Assembly (NCBI GenBank): GCA_043783305.1
Contig: JAYVZN010000074.1
Span: 10,134-74,133 of the forward strand
From: RBG-16-58-11 sp043783305
GTDB lineage: Bacteria; Pseudomonadota; Gammaproteobacteria; Burkholderiales; Thiobacteraceae
DNA: 64,000 nt
Direction: 5' to 3'
In this document: positions 52,965-61,471 of the stretch, one piece after another
Position numbering within the stretch: the stretch's first letter is position 1
How the letters are laid out: each line of letters begins with the position of its first letter
Position numbers and translations under genes: made by a program
The notes under the pieces: generated by a model
Database searches by the model: none
What the model saw: only the letters and a program-made list of their open reading frames with translations
What the model was told of the DNA's origin: nothing

Positions 52965-53285
52965 ATGAGCGGTTTAGATACGATTAAAGATCAAGTTACC
53001 AACAACACCGTGGTGTTGTACATGAAGGGTACGCCACAGTTTCCACAATGCGGTTTTTCGTCCAACGCGGCGCAGATTTTAAAGGCCTGCGGCCTGAATG
53101 ATTTTTTAGCCGTTAACGTTTTGGCCGAAGCGGAGATTTATCAAAATCTACCGACCTATGCCAATTGGCCCACTTTTCCCCAGCTCTACGTCAAGGGCGA
53201 TCTTGTCGGCGGTTCGGACATCATGACCGAAATGTACAAGAACGGGGAATTAAAGAAGCTGCTGGAATCAGCCGTAGCCGCTTAG
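52965..53285 (+). CDS. grxD: monothiol glutaredoxin (Grx4 type)
   Basis: The protein has 106 residues with the CGFS motif at 29-32 (TPQFPQCGFSS) and the glutathione-binding WPTFPQLYVKG and GGSDI segments. CGFS glutaredoxins carry [2Fe-2S] clusters and deliver them to target proteins. The start is set at MSGLDTIKDQ with GGAG about 7 bases upstream; the frame runs 12 codons further up. Confidence 0.96.
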   Translation: MSGLDTIKDQVTNNTVVLYMKGTPQFPQCGFSSNAAQILKACGLNDFLAVNVLAEAEIYQNLPTYANWPTFPQLYVKGDLVGGSDIMTEMYKNGELKKLLESAVAA

Positions 53286-53289
53286 TGCT

Positions 53290-53316
53290 TAGGGCTGAGA
53301 TTCGTCTCTCGGCCTA
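53290..53316. terminator. hairpin between convergent grxD and dgkA (weak terminator)
   Basis: TAGG-GCTGAGA pairs with TCTCGGC-CTA around a TTCG-containing loop (one G-U pair). No clear U-run on either side, so it may be only a transcript-end hairpin. It overlaps the dgkA stop. Confidence 0.4.
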
Positions 53317-53700
53317 ACCCAGCAATACCAAGCCCCAAACGATTGCTGTGTTTAGCAGCGCGACAAAGACTGCCGCGCTGCCGATGTCTTTTGCGCGTTT
53401 AGCGAGCGGATGATTTTCAATGGAAACGCGATCCACCGTTGCTTCCAGTGCCGAATTCAATAATTCTACAATCAATACCAGCAGCACCGATGCAATCATC
53501 AGCGCGCGGTCCACGTTACTGGCCGAAAAAATAAACGCTAACGGAATTAAAATTACCGCAAGGATGGCCTCTTGGCGAAAAGCATCTTCATGCTTGAACG
53601 CCGCTGCAAATCCGGCCATCGAGTAAAAAAATGCGTTCCAAACACGGCGCAGGCCTGTCTTCCCTTTGTAAGGCGACTCCATCAAGCGACCGGTTTCCAA
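53314..53700 (-). CDS. dgkA: diacylglycerol kinase
   Basis: The 128-residue membrane protein has the DgkA catalytic motif ELLNSALEATVDRV, three hydrophobic segments (AILAVILIPLAFIFSA, MIASVLLVLIVELL, AAVFVALLNTAIVWGL) and an amphipathic start. It phosphorylates diacylglycerol to phosphatidic acid in the inner membrane. Its start overlaps the gcvPB coding end by 19 bases, so it is translated from the end of the gcv transcript; a functional link with glycine cleavage is not evident. Confidence 0.93.
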   Translation of the reverse strand: METGRLMESPYKGKTGLRRVWNAFFYSMAGFAAAFKHEDAFRQEAILAVILIPLAFIFSASNVDRALMIASVLLVLIVELLNSALEATVDRVSIENHPLAKRAKDIGSAAVFVALLNTAIVWGLVLLG

Positions 53701-55127
53701 GCGATATCTAATTCACGTGCTGCTTTTACGTCATCCAAACGCCGAACGGGCGTGGTGTACGGCGCACCTTTGACTAAATCCGGATTGGTGTGTGCTTCTT
53801 GCAAAATTTCTTTTAAAGCCAACACAAAGGCATCCAGTGTCTGTTTGGATTCGGTCTCCGTCGGCTCGATCAATAAGCATTCCGGCACCAACAATGGAAA
53901 ATAAGTTGTCGGCGCATGAAAACCTTTATCCAACAGCCGCTTCGCGACATCCATTGCACTAACGCCGGTTTGATCTTTGAGCCGTTTGAGCGTCACAATA
54001 AATTCGTGACTTGCACGGCGGTTTGCAAACGCAACATCAAAACCGACCTTTCTCAATTCGACCATTAAGTAATTCGCGTTCAACGTCGCGTATTCCGCCA
54101 CGCGGTGCATCCCTTCACGCCCTAGCATACGCGCATAAATATAGGCACGCAGCAACACGCCGGCATTGCCCATATGCGCTGATAAACGTCCAATCGATTG
54201 CGGACAATCATTCTCGGCAAGTAAGCGATACATACCGCGATCTTCATGCACCAGAGGGATCGGTAAGAATGGGATCAACCGTTCCGAGACACCCACTGGC
54301 CCCGCGCCCGGCCCGCCACCGCCGTGCGGCGTAGAAAAAGTTTTGTGCAAATTCATATGAATCACGTCAAAGCCCATATCGCCCGGCTTCACCCGGCCTA
54401 GAATGGCATTTAAATTCGCACCGTCGTAATACAAAAGGCCACCCGCTTGATGCATGATGTGTGCGATCTCGGCGATGTTGCGCTCGAATACACCCAGCGT
54501 GGAAGGATTCGTCAGCATGAGCCCTGCAGTCTGCGGGCCAATCGCCCGTTTTAAAGCGTCCAAATCCACGTCACCATCGCGATTGGTGGGAATTTCTTTG
54601 ACGCTATAACCGCACATCACGGCCGTGGCCGGATTGGTGCCGTGCGCGGCATCCGGTACCAAAATTTCGGTACGCGCCGTATCACCGCGCGCCTGATGAT
54701 AGGCGCGGATCATCGCCACCCCGGCGAACTCGCCTTGCGCTCCTGCCATCGGCGATAAACTCACGGCGGCCATCCCGGTTACATCCTTCAGTATTTCCTG
54801 CAATTCATACATACAAGCCAGAAAACCTTGGCCGGTCGGTGCCGCCGAGCTGGGGTGGCGCGCTAAAAACGGCGGTAGCATGGCCAGCGAATTGCATGCG
54901 CGCGGGTTGTACTTCATAGTGCAGGAACCCAGCGGATAAAACTGCGTATCGATGGAAAAATTCTTTTGCGACAGCCGCGTGTAATGACGCACGACATCCA
55001 TCTCCGAGCACTCCGGCAATAGGGGTGCGTCTTGGCGTAGAAAATTAGAAGGTATATCACAAGCGACCGCCGCAGGCATTTGTGCATGGCTGGCACGACC
55101 GGGCTGGGACAATTCAAATATCAGCAT
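53682..55127 (-). CDS. gcvPB: glycine dehydrogenase (decarboxylating) subunit 2
   Basis: The protein has 481 residues. PLP-binding Lys262 lies in HMNLHKTFSTPHGGGGPG; the N terminus has YPLGSCTMKYNPR. It forms the P protein with GcvPA, decarboxylating glycine and passing the aminomethyl group to lipoyl-GcvH. AAGG precedes the ATG. The separate two-subunit arrangement is common in many bacteria; E. coli has a fused GcvP. Confidence 0.96.
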   Translation of the reverse strand: MLIFELSQPGRASHAQMPAAVACDIPSNFLRQDAPLLPECSEMDVVRHYTRLSQKNFSIDTQFYPLGSCTMKYNPRACNSLAMLPPFLARHPSSAAPTGQGFLACMYELQEILKDVTGMAAVSLSPMAGAQGEFAGVAMIRAYHQARGDTARTEILVPDAAHGTNPATAVMCGYSVKEIPTNRDGDVDLDALKRAIGPQTAGLMLTNPSTLGVFERNIAEIAHIMHQAGGLLYYDGANLNAILGRVKPGDMGFDVIHMNLHKTFSTPHGGGGPGAGPVGVSERLIPFLPIPLVHEDRGMYRLLAENDCPQSIGRLSAHMGNAGVLLRAYIYARMLGREGMHRVAEYATLNANYLMVELRKVGFDVAFANRRASHEFIVTLKRLKDQTGVSAMDVAKRLLDKGFHAPTTYFPLLVPECLLIEPTETESKQTLDAFVLALKEILQEAHTNPDLVKGAPYTTPVRRLDDVKAARELDIAWKPVA

Positions 55128-55222
55128 ACAAAAACCTTTTGAGTAGCGCCGACGAAAACCAACCTGCCGCGCGGGCTTTATCGGTATACATCCGCGTTTA
55201 TCTGTGGTGGCAAAGTGTTTCT

Positions 55223-55723
55223 CTATTTCAAAGCGGCTAGCACCGCATCGTAATCTGGTTCATCGCCGATTTCCGGCACTAGTTGTGAATACAAGACGGT
55301 ATCGTTTTCATCCAACACGACCACGGCACGCGCGGTTAGTCCTGTCAGCGGGTGTTCGGTAATCAACACGCCGTAATCGCGATGAAAATCACGTCCCCGT
55401 AAAGTCGAAAGCATGATGACATTCTCCAGGCCCTCCGCACCACAAAACCGCGCTTGGGCAAACGGCAAGTCGGAAGAAATGACCAGTACAACGGTATTCG
55501 CAAGGGCAGAGGCCTTCTCATTAAATACCCGTGTCGAGACGGCGCAAGTCGGCGTGTCGATGCTCGGCACGATTGACAACACTTTACGTTTGCCGGTGAA
55601 ATGCGACAAAGCCACGTCATTCAAACCCTTGTCCACCAGCATGAAGCTATGTGCTTTTTCACCGGGTTGCGGGAAGTGGCCCTCGACATGCAGGGGGTTA
55701 CCTTCTAAAGTCACCGTACTCAT
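55223..55723 (-). CDS. tpx: thiol peroxidase
   Basis: The protein has 166 residues. Peroxidatic Cys60 is in PSIDTPTCAVSTR and resolving Cys94 in FCGAEGLEN, as in the atypical 2-Cys Tpx family. It reduces peroxides with thioredoxin. It lies between gcvPA and gcvPB on the same strand, with AAGGAG 6 bases before ATG; it is unusual to find it inside the split P-protein gene pair. Confidence 0.95.
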   Translation of the reverse strand: MSTVTLEGNPLHVEGHFPQPGEKAHSFMLVDKGLNDVALSHFTGKRKVLSIVPSIDTPTCAVSTRVFNEKASALANTVVLVISSDLPFAQARFCGAEGLENVIMLSTLRGRDFHRDYGVLITEHPLTGLTARAVVVLDENDTVLYSQLVPEIGDEPDYDAVLAALK

Positions 55724-55741
55724 ATCACTCTCCTTGTTGGA

Positions 55742-57121
55742 CTAAATTTTGGGTTTGATCGGGCAGAGCGGTGCCGCTTGTTGCCGTCCCATAATACGCG
55801 CCAAGTGCTCGGTAAATTTTTGCAAATCAGCCGACGTTTTCGTCTCCGTCGCACACACCATCAGCGCATGCCCTAATTCTGGATAGAGATAGGTTAAATC
55901 AAATCCACCGTTGATACCCTGTGCTTCGAGTGCATGCAACACGGTCGCGACCGGCATCTCTAATCGCAATACCGCCTCATGGAAACGTGGCCCTACAAAC
56001 GCTGAGCGTACGCCGGGGATCTGTGTCAATTGTGCGGTGAGTTGTTGCGTATTAGCGTGCGATGCCAGTGCGACACGCTTTAAACCCTCGGGCCCAAGAA
56101 AAGACATGTAGAGAGTAGCCGCCGTCACCAACAAACCTTGGTTGGTGCAGATATTAGAAGTCGCCTTAGCACGACGAATATGTTGTTCGCGCGCTTGCAA
56201 GGTTAGGGTAAACCCCGGCTTACCATCCAGATCGACGGTGCGACCGATAATGCGCCCCGGCATCTGCCGCACCAAGGCTTGCTTGCAGCACATAAAACCG
56301 AAATAAGGCCCGCCGGAAGACAACGGCACACCCAAAGGCTGACCCTCCCCCGCGGCGATGTCGGCACCTTTAATACCCCAGCGTCCCGGTGGTTTGAGTA
56401 ACGCCATTGCGGTCGGATTGACCACGCCGATCACCAACCCACCCTGCGCATGCGCCCAATCCGTGAGGCGGTCAACCTCCTCCAAACACCCGAAAAAATT
56501 CGGCTGCGGTATCACCAATGCGGCGAATGCTTCGCTCGTTATATTGCCGGTGATACCCGTTTCGCCATCAAAATCAATTTCGACCAATTCAATATTTTGC
56601 GCCGATACAATACTTTGCACCACACGCCGGTAATGCGGATGCACTGTTTTTGGTATTAAAATTCGGCGTGCATCGCGATGCGCACGCACCGCCATCAGCA
56701 CCGCTTCCGCTAGACCCGACGCACCGTCGTACAGGCTAGCATTCGATACATCCATCCCCATGAGCGATGCCATCATGGTTTGAAATTCGTACAGCAATTG
56801 CAACGTGCCTTGGCTGGCCTCGGCTTGGTAAGGCGTATACGCGGAATAATATTCGCCACGCGTTACGATTTGCCACACCGCCGCAGGAATATGGTGCTCA
56901 TAGGCACCGGCACCAATAAAATTGAGATAGCGTCCGTCACGCTCGGCGCGCTCTTGCATCAAGCGTGCAACCTCCATCTCCGACAACCCTTCCGGCACAC
57001 GCGCCAAACCACTGCTGCGCAAAGCTTCGGGAATTTCATCGAATAAATCGTCGATTGCAGCCGCACCGATCGCGGCCAGCATTGCTTTGACATCAGTTTC
57101 AGTATGCGGAATAAAAGGCAT
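55742..57121 (-). CDS. gcvPA: glycine dehydrogenase (decarboxylating) subunit 1
   Basis: The protein has 459 residues. It carries the N-terminal PYIPHTETDVKAML-type region and EFQTMMASLMGMDVSNASLY, the family core of the P-protein half that lacks the PLP lysine. Works with GcvPB. Complete. Confidence 0.96.
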   Translation of the reverse strand: MPFIPHTETDVKAMLAAIGAAAIDDLFDEIPEALRSSGLARVPEGLSEMEVARLMQERAERDGRYLNFIGAGAYEHHIPAAVWQIVTRGEYYSAYTPYQAEASQGTLQLLYEFQTMMASLMGMDVSNASLYDGASGLAEAVLMAVRAHRDARRILIPKTVHPHYRRVVQSIVSAQNIELVEIDFDGETGITGNITSEAFAALVIPQPNFFGCLEEVDRLTDWAHAQGGLVIGVVNPTAMALLKPPGRWGIKGADIAAGEGQPLGVPLSSGGPYFGFMCCKQALVRQMPGRIIGRTVDLDGKPGFTLTLQAREQHIRRAKATSNICTNQGLLVTAATLYMSFLGPEGLKRVALASHANTQQLTAQLTQIPGVRSAFVGPRFHEAVLRLEMPVATVLHALEAQGINGGFDLTYLYPELGHALMVCATETKTSADLQKFTEHLARIMGRQQAAPLCPIKPKI

Positions 57122-57170
57122 TCAAATTCTCGTCCGCCGTTAAATTAAATAAATTCGACTCTGACCCCGG

Positions 57171-57557
57171 TTAAGATCCGTCGGCTACTAGCAACTGATA
57201 CGCTGCGGCATCCAGCAAGCCATTTACATCTGCCACGTCAGTAGGTTTTAGTTTAAACATCCACGCGCCATAAGCGTCGTTGTTAATGCTTTCCGGCGTA
57301 TCGCTCACAACGCTATTAACCGCCACCACTTCGCCGGCAATCGGCGCATACACATCGGATGCAGCCTTGACTGACTCAACCACGGCACACTCGGCACCGG
57401 CTGCAAACTGCTGCCCTATACCGGGAGTTTCTACATACACCATATCACCCAGCAAATCTTGCGCATGGTGCGTAATGCCCACGCTGACTGTGCCGTCCGT
57501 TTCGACGCGCACCCACTCATGCGATTTCGTGTATTTCAAATCCCCTGGAATTGACAT
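57171..57557 (-). CDS. gcvH: glycine cleavage system H protein
   Basis: The protein has 128 residues. The lipoylated Lys64 is in VVESVKAASDVYAPI. It shuttles the aminomethyl group between P, T and L proteins. The start is preceded by GGGAG. About 10 bases separate it from gcvT. Confidence 0.97.
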   Translation of the reverse strand: MSIPGDLKYTKSHEWVRVETDGTVSVGITHHAQDLLGDMVYVETPGIGQQFAAGAECAVVESVKAASDVYAPIAGEVVAVNSVVSDTPESINNDAYGAWMFKLKPTDVADVNGLLDAAAYQLLVADGS

Positions 57558-57567
57558 GCCTGACTCC

Positions 57568-58647
57568 CTATCCGATTAAACTTTTGCCGTTGCGAACAAA
57601 GGGGTATTTCACCACCTTCGCCGTTAACAATTTATCCCGTACCGCCACCTGCACCTCTATACCGATGGCCGTGCCTCGGGGCAAATACGCCAACGCAATT
57701 GACTTGTCGAGCGTCGGCGAGAAACTGCCGCTGGTAATCGCTCCTTCTCCATCTGCTATCCGTACCTTTTGGTGGCGGCGCAACACGCCTTTATCCAGCA
57801 AGACCAAGCCGAACAAATCGCGTACCGGCACTTGCTCCTTAAGCGCTGACTTACCGATAAAATCACGCTCCGCAACCATATCTACCGTCCAAGCCAGGCC
57901 GGATTCAAGCGGTGATACCGTTTCATCCATATCTTGCCCATACAAATTCATACCGGCTTCCAGGCGCAAGGTATCGCGCGCGCCCAGACCGATGGGCTTC
58001 ACATTCACCGCACTCAAGGCCTGCCAAAACGCGGGGGCGTGGGTTGCCGGTAGAATAATTTCAAAGCCGTCCTCACCGGTATAACCGGTACGCCCAACAA
58101 AATAAGGTGCGCATTCGACGGCTTGAAACGGTTTTAATAATTCAGTTACCAGTCGTATTTCCGGCACCGCCTGCCACACTTTTTCGCGGGCCTGCGGGCC
58201 TTGCACGGCCACTATCGCCATCTGGCGACGTGGTGACAATTGAAGATCGGGGTAAGACGCACCTTGCGTTTGCATCCAAGCCAAATCTTTTTCGCAGGTG
58301 GCGGCATTCACTACGATGCGAAACCAATCTTCACGTAGAAAGTACACAATTAAATCATCCAGCACCCCGCCCTCTGGATTGAGCAGACAGGAATACATGG
58401 CCTTACCCGGTATTTGCAAACGACCGATGTTATTTGCGAGCAGGTAACTTAGAAAATCGCGCGCTAGCGGTCCTTCGACATCAATCACCATCATATGCGA
58501 AACATCGAACATACCTGCCGCACGCCGCACCTGATGATGCTCTTCGATTTGCGAGCCATAGTGAATCGGCATATCCCAGCCGAAAAAATCCACCATTTTT
58601 GCGCCCATCGCGCGATGCGCGGCATTTAGTGCGGTTTGTTTAAGCAT
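57568..58647 (-). CDS. gcvT: aminomethyltransferase (glycine cleavage T protein)
   Basis: The protein has 359 residues: MVDFFGWDMPIHYGSQIEEH and the folate-binding core GYTGEDGFEIILPA are plain. It releases ammonia and makes 5,10-methylenetetrahydrofolate. First gene of the gcvT-gcvH-gcvPA-tpx-gcvPB-dgkA unit and directly downstream of a probable glycine riboswitch. Confidence 0.97.
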   Translation of the reverse strand: MLKQTALNAAHRAMGAKMVDFFGWDMPIHYGSQIEEHHQVRRAAGMFDVSHMMVIDVEGPLARDFLSYLLANNIGRLQIPGKAMYSCLLNPEGGVLDDLIVYFLREDWFRIVVNAATCEKDLAWMQTQGASYPDLQLSPRRQMAIVAVQGPQAREKVWQAVPEIRLVTELLKPFQAVECAPYFVGRTGYTGEDGFEIILPATHAPAFWQALSAVNVKPIGLGARDTLRLEAGMNLYGQDMDETVSPLESGLAWTVDMVAERDFIGKSALKEQVPVRDLFGLVLLDKGVLRRHQKVRIADGEGAITSGSFSPTLDKSIALAYLPRGTAIGIEVQVAVRDKLLTAKVVKYPFVRNGKSLIG

Positions 58648-58731
58648 TGATATACCGAATTAATGGGATCGAAACCACAGCGGACACGCGTACTAGGACC
58701 ACAGCATCGTGCATTTTTTCACTACGTTTTA

Positions 58732-58803
58732 GCCATCTGTTCGTGCCTGGGCGGCTATGCACAATCCCGCCTTCGGTCGTTCTTTCGCTCCCGCTCCCGG
58801 GCA
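58732..58803 (-). promoter_or_regulatory. probable glycine riboswitch (single aptamer)
   Basis: On the minus strand the leader reads GCGGGAGCGAAAG, then CGACCGAAGGCGGG, then GCCGCCCAGGCACGAACAGA. These resemble, in order, the aptamer consensus GCGGGAGAG, CGCCGAAGG and CUCAGGCAAAAGGAC. The last block deviates from the consensus, so the match is imperfect. Position supports it: just after a promoter and about 85 bases upstream of gcvT, the classic target. I see only one aptamer rather than the common tandem pair. Confidence 0.55.
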
Positions 58804-58820
58804 CCTTACAGCAGAGCGAA

Positions 58821-58849
58821 ACTATACCGCAGCACGCACCGAGCGACAA
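58821..58849 (-). promoter_or_regulatory. sigma70-type promoter of the gcv operon
   Basis: On the minus strand TTGTCG, a 17-base spacer, then TATAGT. A transcript starting about 7 bases downstream would begin right before the riboswitch-like sequence. Confidence 0.65.
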
Positions 58850-58905
58850 GCTGCACAGCCACATCGCTTTACGATAGGTTTGTCACTTCGCGTTACACCC
58901 AAATT

Positions 58906-61272
58906 CTACGCCAGGGGCTCCGGGCAGTGCAGGCCAAAACCCTGTACATAGTCCACACCTAAATGGCTCAAACTCTGCATAGTCGCCTCGTTTTCGACAT
59001 ACTCGGCAATCGTTTTCAAGCCCATTACATGCCCAATGCGAATAATCGCTTCGACCATCGCGTAATCAACCGGATCGGTCAACATATCGCGTACAAATGC
59101 GCCATCCACTTTAATGCTATCGACAGGCAAATTTTTGAGGTACGCAAAAGATGACATGCCGCTGCCGAAATCATCGAGTGAAAATCCACAGCCCAAACTT
59201 TGCAATTTCGACATCATCCGCATTGCCTGTGCCAGATTGGCAATCGCCGCCGTTTCGGTGACCTCGAAACAAATAAGACCCGGCAAAATATTTGTTTGGC
59301 GAAACTGATCTTCGATAAATTCGGTGAAGGCTTCATCGCCCAGTGATTGCCCAGAAAGATTAATCGAGTAATAAATATTATTTGAGGGTTTCTGTTGATG
59401 ACTCTTTACCCAGTTAAATAAGGTGCGTACCACCCAACGATCAATAACCGGCATTAAGTTATAACGCTCGGCGGATGGAATAAAGGCCATCGGGGGTACT
59501 AAACGGCCCTTTTCATCATTTAATCGCAACAAAATCTCTCGATGCTCGGGATGCCGATCTGGGTGCAAGGGGATGATTTTTTGATAAAAAAGCTGGAAAC
59601 GATTTTCTTCGAAAGCGTGCGTAATGCGGCTGACCCACTCGGCTTCGCCGTGCAAACGTCGCACCTCTGCATCTTGCGCGCGATGTACGCAGACGCGATT
59701 ACGCCCATGATCTTTTGCCATGTAGCACGCTGTATCCGCGGCCGAAAGTAAATTCGCTACGGTACCGGTCTCGTGCGTAATTTCAGCCAAACCAATAGAC
59801 GCGCCGATGGTGAATGTTCTAGCTTCCCATACAAATCGAAATTCGCTGATTTCTTGTCGGATTTTTTCCGCAATCACTTGCGCTTGCTCGATACCGCAGC
59901 CGGGTAAAAGCAAACCGAATTCATCACCACCTAAACGCGCTAGTGTGTCCACGGTTCGAATTTTTGTACCGAGCAAAGTTGACAATTGTCGCAACAATTC
60001 ATCACCGGCCACATGTCCGCAAGTATCATTGACCAGTTTAAATTGATCGAGATCGATGTATAACAAGGCATGGGTAATCGAAGATGACTGGGCGCTTTCT
60101 ACTAAATCCTGCAAGCGGTACTCGAACTCATGCCGATTTGCCAAACTGGTTAGCGCATCATGACTCGCTTGCCAAGCCAGCTCGTGCGCTAAAGAACGCT
60201 CAATGGTTACGTCCCGAAATACCACCACCATGCCAATCACCGTGCCATCCGATTCGCGGATCGACGACACCGTCTGCTCGATCGTGCATTGAACTCCGCC
60301 ACGTGACATTAATTGCAGGGGTTCTAAGTTTTGCAATTTATCGCCCGCACTACAGCGTTCAGCCAAATTTAATAGTTGCGTTGGATTACGTTCATCTACC
60401 ACTTGATATACTTCGACGACACTGCGCCCCGCCGCATCAGCATTGGACCAACCCGTTAATTGTTCCGCCATTTCATTCAGATGATCAATCTGACCTAGTG
60501 CGTTTGTGGTAATCACCGCCTCACCGATCGAATGCAAAGTGACCTCGGCGCGCTCTTTTTCTTGTGCTAGCGCCAGCTCTACTTTTGAAGTCCGTCGAAT
60601 CACTGCCGTCGAAACAATTAAACCCAGCAACAAGGCTGAACCGCCCAATACCATACTCAACAAATAGCCGCGCTGATACGCCTCGCGCGCATGCCGTACC
60701 GCCACTTCGCTGGAACGATTTTGATACTCCAGAAAAGTCGTAAAATCGGCTTGCGCTAATTTTTGTGCCGGCATGGCTTCGCTGGTTAAAATGAGCGTCG
60801 CTTCATGCGTGCGTCCGACCAAGGCCAGCGCCACGACTTCTTCCATCCATCGGGTTGATGTTCGAATTTTTTCCTGCGCGGCTTGAAACGCCTGCTGCTC
60901 TTCCGGCGTGAAATGTATCCGCAACAATTTGTCGCGCTGCTGAATATAGCTTGCCGCTAATTCGCGAAAACTGAGCATCAATTCATCGCGTTCAAATAGA
61001 TCCTGCGTCAACAGCATCTTGTGTACTGCCAATGCTCGCTCACGGTTGATGCTGCGCAAGTCCAAAACCAACGCAATTTTTACATTTTGCTCGCGCACAA
61101 TCTTTTCCATGCGCTGGTTATTCACTTGCAAATCGTATAAACCGACTACGCTCAAGCTGGCCATAAGCAGCCAAATTAAGGCAAACGCCGCAATCAGCGA
61201 TAGTACAGAACTCGATGCAATCAATTTGCGATGCAGCGCTTTTAAATTAAATCGACTCGATTTATATTTCAT
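58906..61272 (-). CDS. membrane GGDEF-EAL protein with PAS domain
   Basis: The 788-residue protein has two transmembrane helices (about 22-45 and 203-222) around a periplasmic four-helix sensor, then a PAS domain (about 240-370: VTLHSIGEAVITTNALGQID), GGDEF (about 380-530: intact RLGGDEF with RTVD I-site five residues before it) and EAL (about 545-788). In EAL, the usual EAL reads EIL (REILLRL), and the motifs DDFGSGMSSFAYL and KVDGAFV are present, so phosphodiesterase activity is possible. Both synthesis and breakdown of c-di-GMP may occur. The end after PEPLA is slightly short. Confidence 0.9.
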   Translation of the reverse strand: MKYKSSRFNLKALHRKLIASSSVLSLIAAFALIWLLMASLSVVGLYDLQVNNQRMEKIVREQNVKIALVLDLRSINRERALAVHKMLLTQDLFERDELMLSFRELAASYIQQRDKLLRIHFTPEEQQAFQAAQEKIRTSTRWMEEVVALALVGRTHEATLILTSEAMPAQKLAQADFTTFLEYQNRSSEVAVRHAREAYQRGYLLSMVLGGSALLLGLIVSTAVIRRTSKVELALAQEKERAEVTLHSIGEAVITTNALGQIDHLNEMAEQLTGWSNADAAGRSVVEVYQVVDERNPTQLLNLAERCSAGDKLQNLEPLQLMSRGGVQCTIEQTVSSIRESDGTVIGMVVVFRDVTIERSLAHELAWQASHDALTSLANRHEFEYRLQDLVESAQSSSITHALLYIDLDQFKLVNDTCGHVAGDELLRQLSTLLGTKIRTVDTLARLGGDEFGLLLPGCGIEQAQVIAEKIRQEISEFRFVWEARTFTIGASIGLAEITHETGTVANLLSAADTACYMAKDHGRNRVCVHRAQDAEVRRLHGEAEWVSRITHAFEENRFQLFYQKIIPLHPDRHPEHREILLRLNDEKGRLVPPMAFIPSAERYNLMPVIDRWVVRTLFNWVKSHQQKPSNNIYYSINLSGQSLGDEAFTEFIEDQFRQTNILPGLICFEVTETAAIANLAQAMRMMSKLQSLGCGFSLDDFGSGMSSFAYLKNLPVDSIKVDGAFVRDMLTDPVDYAMVEAIIRIGHVMGLKTIAEYVENEATMQSLSHLGVDYVQGFGLHCPEPLA

Positions 61273-61415
61273 AGGCTCATGTACCTTGAAGCGCCAATCC
61301 CCATCTCACGCTACTCAGCTTAGCATTGTGCGCCATACTCACTCAAAAATCTGCTTGCCCGTCCCGGTAATCACACACCGAAGCCGTAGCGTTCAACCGT
61401 ATTCGTCTGCCCATA

Positions 61416-61440
61416 GAAAAAGCCCTACCGAAGCAGGGCT
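61416..61440 (-). terminator. rho-independent terminator after groL
   Basis: On the minus strand AGCCCTGC-TTCG-GTAGGGCT is followed by five T residues; about 30 bases past the groL stop. Confidence 0.88.
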
Positions 61441-61471
61441 CTCTCTAAGGTTTTGCTCGGGATAAAACAGC

